Assembly: GCF_963662255.1 (NCBI RefSeq)
Contig: NC_085049.1
Span: 50,848,837 to 50,912,836 of the forward strand
DNA: 64,000 nucleotides
Source: Cinclus cinclus
Lineage: Eukaryota > Chordata > Aves > Passeriformes > Cinclidae
Direction of reading: 5' to 3'
This document shows, piece by piece, positions 60,091 through 64,000 of the stretch. The translations under genes were made by a program, and so were the position numbers. The first letter of the stretch is position 1, and every line of letters begins with the position of its first letter. The notes under the pieces are model-generated. The model saw nothing but the letters and a program-made list of their open reading frames with translations, made no database searches and was not told the DNA's origin.

Positions 60091-62606
60091 AAAAAGAAAT
60101 AAAGATTATTTATTTTTGTGTTTTTATTTTTTAGTTGATCCTGTGATTATCTGATGTTTGACTCATAATTTTTAATGGTTGAAATTGGCAGTGATTTCAA
60201 TATATATAAATCTTTACAATTTCGAAAGTAACATTCTTGTTTCCAAAGTGTTTTTCCAGATAGCCCGTTTTGATCTTTAGTCAAAATGTTTATTTGCTCA
60301 TCTACTACACTGTTATGCATAATCAGGAGTAAAATATGTCACAAATGTTTTTTCATTCCTTTTTTTTGGTGTATGATCAGATTATTAAGTTTTTATGAAG
60401 AGTAACATTACCTGTGTTCATTTTTTTAATAGGTTATCATTACTGCTATGTAAGCATGGGAGAATTTAAAGAGATTTAGATATTCTGTTGATGTGAACTC
60501 ATTATAAATCTGCACTTTTGGTTGTTTAAAAACTGTTAATAATTTTCATGTGAACCCTTGGCCAGCTGAACTTTTTCTTTGAAAAAAATTATCCAGGCAA
60601 TAATCCTTGCCTTGTTCTTTATGCCCCCTAATTTCCTCACTTTGGTGGAAACAGATCCTGGTTAAGAAATGGAAACCATCACACCACAGTGGGGCACTTA
60701 CACATATATGGCATCTGAATGTGTGAAAGTGATGCGAGAAAACACACTTTTTCTTCTCTTCCTATGCCTGTATCCAAGATGCTGAAAGAATCAAGTGAGA
60801 GGTAGGGGCAACATATCAGGTGTGGTCTTTTTGTGTTCAAGTAATAGTTTCCATGGTGAAGATACTATAACAGTCTCAAGAAATTAGACATCTTACAGCA
60901 AAATAAAACAGACAAATTTAAATCACTTTAAGGAATGGTCTAGACATCCGGATATTCAGAGCATGTATGGAATTATTTGTTTAAACAGAGCAACTTTGAT
61001 CATAGCTGTGTGCAAAAAGTCATATTTTAAGGCAGTCTGAGACAGTTAATAGCAGACCAAAGCATGGGATTTTTGCCTTACTTTGACTTGTAATACTTCC
61101 TACTCTTTCAGCTTATCCTATTCCTTAACTACAACAACAGACTTTCTATTGACCTGCACACTATAGTTATACCATACTATGACAGGGAACAAAGGGTTAT
61201 TTCTAAATACCTATGAAGTGTCTACAGTGTTAATTAGAGTCAACTGACAGTAAATATTCTTTTTTTTGTGAAATCAGATGTGACTGTTCTGTGCAGGAAT
61301 CCTCAGGAAGATACATTTATCCATTAAGATTTGCAGTACTTCATAGGATTTAATTAATAAAAATCTTATTGTGTTCAACAAAACTAGTGAAAAATACTCT
61401 AAAATCCCCAACTTTTAAAGAATGTATTCTTGAGGAAATAACAAATGGTTCAACTCATTAACTGACTTCTCATGCATTTCTCCATGGTAAATCATTGTCA
61501 TTAGTTTGTTTTTCTTTCACAAAAATATAGATTAAAGTTAGAAAGGACAATTTACCTTTAAGCAGAGCTCTATTAGCAGCTACATTTAGCTTGTTACAAG
61601 AAAATGGGAATGGGAATGTAGAAATAGAAGACAGGGAAACACTGAACTGTTTAATCCCTCTTTAGCTTTCTTCAGTAAGAGCTTGCATCAATTGAAAAGA
61701 CCATCTCTGTTTATACTTCACCCAACTATTTGTGACATTAAGTTAGCACTATATGAAACCTTGTATTCAATTATGTAATTTTCAAAAGAAAACTTTTACA
61801 TTTTTACAAAAAATAGCTATGAAATATTTACTCTAAAATGGGGTTATAAAGTCAGAATATCTTAGTCTGGGAGTGTGCAATTATAAGTAGAATATAGTGT
61901 TAAAAACTGGATTCAATAAATTATGAAGTCAGCAATGTAATGTCAAGTCTTGTTCTAATGAACACTTAGTTTAGAGTGATAATAAATTAATAGGGCATGT
62001 TGTATCTTCAGTGTCATTTATAATTTAACAATCTAATGGTACCTTGCAGATGTAGTCGTAAATGGCAAATTTTTGTCTAGATTTTTCTTTTGGATTTCAA
62101 CATAAAACAAAACTGCTTTAAAAAAACACGATAAAGGTACCTTTTGCTGGTGCTAGGATAAGACACTAAGACATAAAACCGTAATATGCACAGTACAAAT
62201 TAAAAAGTGTTCCAAGATTTGGAATTTTTACATTGCATTATGCAAAAAGGGAAAGTTACTGAGCAGAAGAGTTTGCCAGAACTAGCCAGCAAGTAGACAA
62301 AAACTGTCCTCATTAGTGTAGGGATGTGGGATTCTATGGGTTTTTTTAATGATATTTGTAATAAGCCGGAGATTTTTACTTTTTTTATGTGACTGTGTGT
62401 CTGTATGTAATATTTTTTCTTTGGAGAACCAGTCTCAAGGGAAGAACACATTGCAGCATATGAATAGTTTTTTCTCTTAAACTAACACATTGGTAGTTAT
62501 CTTTGCACTGGATTTTCCTGTTGTAAACACACTGAATTAGATCCTTATGTTCTGTTTCTCTAGCAGTTCCAGTAATCAAAAGCTGATGGACCAAGGCACT
62601 GGGTAC
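60091..62606. other. Unannotated AT-rich sequence
   Basis: About 2.5 kb with no open frame of note, no repeat family and no RNA motif recognised. Confidence 0.55.
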
Positions 62607-62667
62607 ATATGCACATAGATGTGTGCATATACACACACACATTTATATATGTATGCATGTATGTAGG
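62607..62667. repeat. CA/TG/TATG simple repeat patch
   Basis: Short alternating purine-pyrimidine units (CATATGCACATA, ACACACACAC, TATATATG, GTATGCATGTATG). This is a small imperfect microsatellite. Confidence 0.8.
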
Positions 62668-63625
62668 TGCCTTTGAGCTGGGGCTGCAGGGCATGGCGAG
62701 GAGAAACTGGCTGCTTTGGGTCCATCACAGCCAGCTCCAGACAGTCCCAATGCACCCATCACAGCTCAGCCCACAGCTGATGTGGAGGCACCTCCAGAAA
62801 AATGACTTGAAAAAGCTGGGAAAAATGAGCAGCAAGGCAGAAAGGGAAGGATGTGCTCCATAGCAGGGCAGTGCATATACCTTAAAGGAACTGCTGACCA
62901 TGGAGAACATTGATGTGAGCATATGTTAGAGTGGCCTGACAAGAAGGAGAGAATTACTAAAAGAATGAAGAAGAAAAAGATGTCTGCTGAAAGTACTGAC
63001 AGAAACACTGGGAGCTGGGAATCTGACAAATAGGCCTTGGGGACAGAAACACCCTTGAAAATTTCAGCTGCCCTCTTCAAACTGCACCCAGGGTACGTAG
63101 AAACCTGTAATATCCTGAGACAACACTGAGAAGGGAAAACACAATTATAATGGCAACTTATTGCTTGAGAAGATGGAAAACAGTCTAGCAAACCAAAATG
63201 GGATTGAAAGTACAGGAAATAGCATTGCCAATTAACTGTTACAGGTGAAAAATAGGAATTAACAGCATTGAAGTAGGCTGCTTAAAGTAGCATGTCCTAC
63301 ATCCTTGTGTGACTCCATATTACAAGAGGGATTTTTTTTTTTTTCAGAATGGAGCCTTTCTCTCCCTCTCTCTCTCTCTTATTTTTCCCTTCCTACAAAA
63401 CTACTATATGAGCCCTTGGACTCCCATGGGGGTCACCAGGCTAATTTGGCTGTTGCAGGTATCACATCTGAGGTGATATCTTATTGGTCCTTTTTTAGGC
63501 CCACTGTTGAGTCTCATTGTCCTTCCACCTCTGGGATGGGTGGATTGCCATTTGCAATCTGTTTGTACCCTTTGGTATGGCTTGGCCCCTACTGAAATTT
63601 GTCTAAACAAAACCCAAACCCCCAA
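62668..63625. mobile_element. Probable ERV-derived block (LTR-like), family uncertain
   Basis: This roughly 960-bp block is GC-richer than its surroundings. Its minus strand over 62668-62880 reads like the GAGCTGGCTGTGATGGACCC / GCAGCCCCAGCTC part of avian ERVL LTRs. The 3' side (63300-63625) has a T-run, a CT microsatellite and segments such as GGGGGTCACCAGGCTAATTTGGC and GGTATCACATCTGAGGTGATATC that look LTR-like. No clear TG...CA ends or target duplication were found, so this may be one LTR or two fragments. The 141-codon minus-strand frame at 62766-63191 lies within it and is not assigned as a gene. Confidence 0.4.
63332..63380. repeat. Poly-T and (CT)n tract
   Basis: A run of 13 T (63332-63344) followed after a short spacer by a CT-dinucleotide run (about 63358-63380). 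It resembles a polypyrimidine tract with CAG at 63345-63347, but no exon is supported downstream. Confidence 0.9.
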
Positions 63626-63818
63626 ACTCAGAACTGAAAGCTAAAACAGTTATCCAAGTTTGATCACTCAGGAATAGTTTGACATTTGAAAGTTTAAAGC
63701 AAGTAAAGTAGCTTTTGTAAAAATGGTTTAATAAATGTTATCTTAATTTACAATATTGCCTACATTGTTAAATGTATGCGGGAGAAAATAAATTAAGGCA
63801 AAACATAGTCTGGGGATA
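63626..63818. other. AT-rich sequence, nothing recognised
   Basis: No gene, repeat family or RNA motif was recognised between the LTR-like block and the microsatellite. Confidence 0.55.
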
Positions 63819-63819
63819 T

Positions 63820-63852
<33 letters not shown>

Positions 63853-63856
63853 ATAT
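63819..63856. repeat. (TA)n(TG)n microsatellite
   Basis: Uninterrupted TA units followed by about 11 TG units, ending TATATTT. Confidence 0.95.
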
Positions 63857-64000
63857 TTGGTCAAGGAACTTACTTTCCATTCAGTTGAATGAACTAAAAA
63901 TGGAAAAAAGTCACCACAGTACTTTATTCCATAGAATATTCAATATTCTATGTGAAAATTAAAGTGCCATCAGTTTTAGAGACAGGCATGTAAGAAACAG

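Noticed and set aside
59872..60102. Frame with Ile-Ala repeats resembling a membrane segment
   Set aside because: It comes from the TATTGC/TATCGC hexamer array inside an LTR.
62766..63191. 141-codon minus-strand frame
   Set aside because: It lies in a probable LTR-derived block. The hydrophobic stretch comes from T-rich/AAG-rich sequence, and no family was recognised.

Overview
The window is AT-rich vertebrate nuclear DNA, most likely from a bird. Two things point to birds. First, the recognisable LINE remnants are all CR1 (chicken repeat 1) pieces, several ending in the ATTCTGTG/ATTCTATG-type 3' terminal repeat. Second, there are LTRs of two ERVL-like families common in bird genomes. Family A begins TGTGGTGAGTTGACC. 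Family B has the AGTTAATTTTCTTC / GACAGCTGACCCAAA-type / TTAAACCACAACA layout. No SINE/Alu-type or L1 mammalian repeats were seen. Species and chromosome cannot be told from the sequence.

No protein-coding gene, tRNA, rRNA or other standard RNA gene could be supported. No open frame exceeds about 145 codons. The two longest (about 145 and 142 codons) overlap CR1 3' sequence, and none resembles a cellular protein I know. The window is either a gene desert or the inside of very long introns. One small splice-bounded candidate exon (53064-53100) is listed at low confidence.

Layout. 1-5.4 kb: unique AT-rich DNA with a GTTT microsatellite and a cluster of three adjacent perfect inverted repeats (2103-2206). 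5.5-6.0 kb: family B solo LTR. 6-31 kb: mostly unique AT-rich DNA with a CR1 3' end (11.1-11.4 kb), a hairpin (11855-11904), a long AT microsatellite (12.7-12.8 kb), a tiny CR1 tail (19.7 kb) and a small GGATTA/E-box cluster (25.74-25.79 kb). 31.5-32.3 kb: minus-strand family A LTR split by a plus-strand CR1. 35.3 kb: (GGTTT)10. 41.0-41.1 kb: CR1 tail. 43.0-45.7 kb: an old minus-strand CR1 split by a complete family A solo LTR. 49.3-52.0 kb: a decayed plus-strand CR1, unusually GC- and CpG-rich for the window, carrying at least two younger CR1 tails. 55.9 kb: CR1 scrap. 59.1 kb: a second triple inverted-repeat cluster. 59.3 kb: GATA microsatellite. 59.5-60.1 kb: second family B LTR, with a 55-bp CR1 tail inside it. 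62.6-63.6 kb: a composite, probably ERV-derived block. 63.8 kb: TA/TG microsatellite.

The elements form at least five nested insertions, which give a relative chronology. The most unusual observation is a 36-bp segment (one mismatch) at 33882-33917 that also appears as an extra block inside the family A LTR at 31676-31711 and is absent from the other family A copy. It looks like a locally templated insertion. Repeat family calls rest on recognising collinear motifs from memory of avian CR1 and ERVL consensus, not on a database search.
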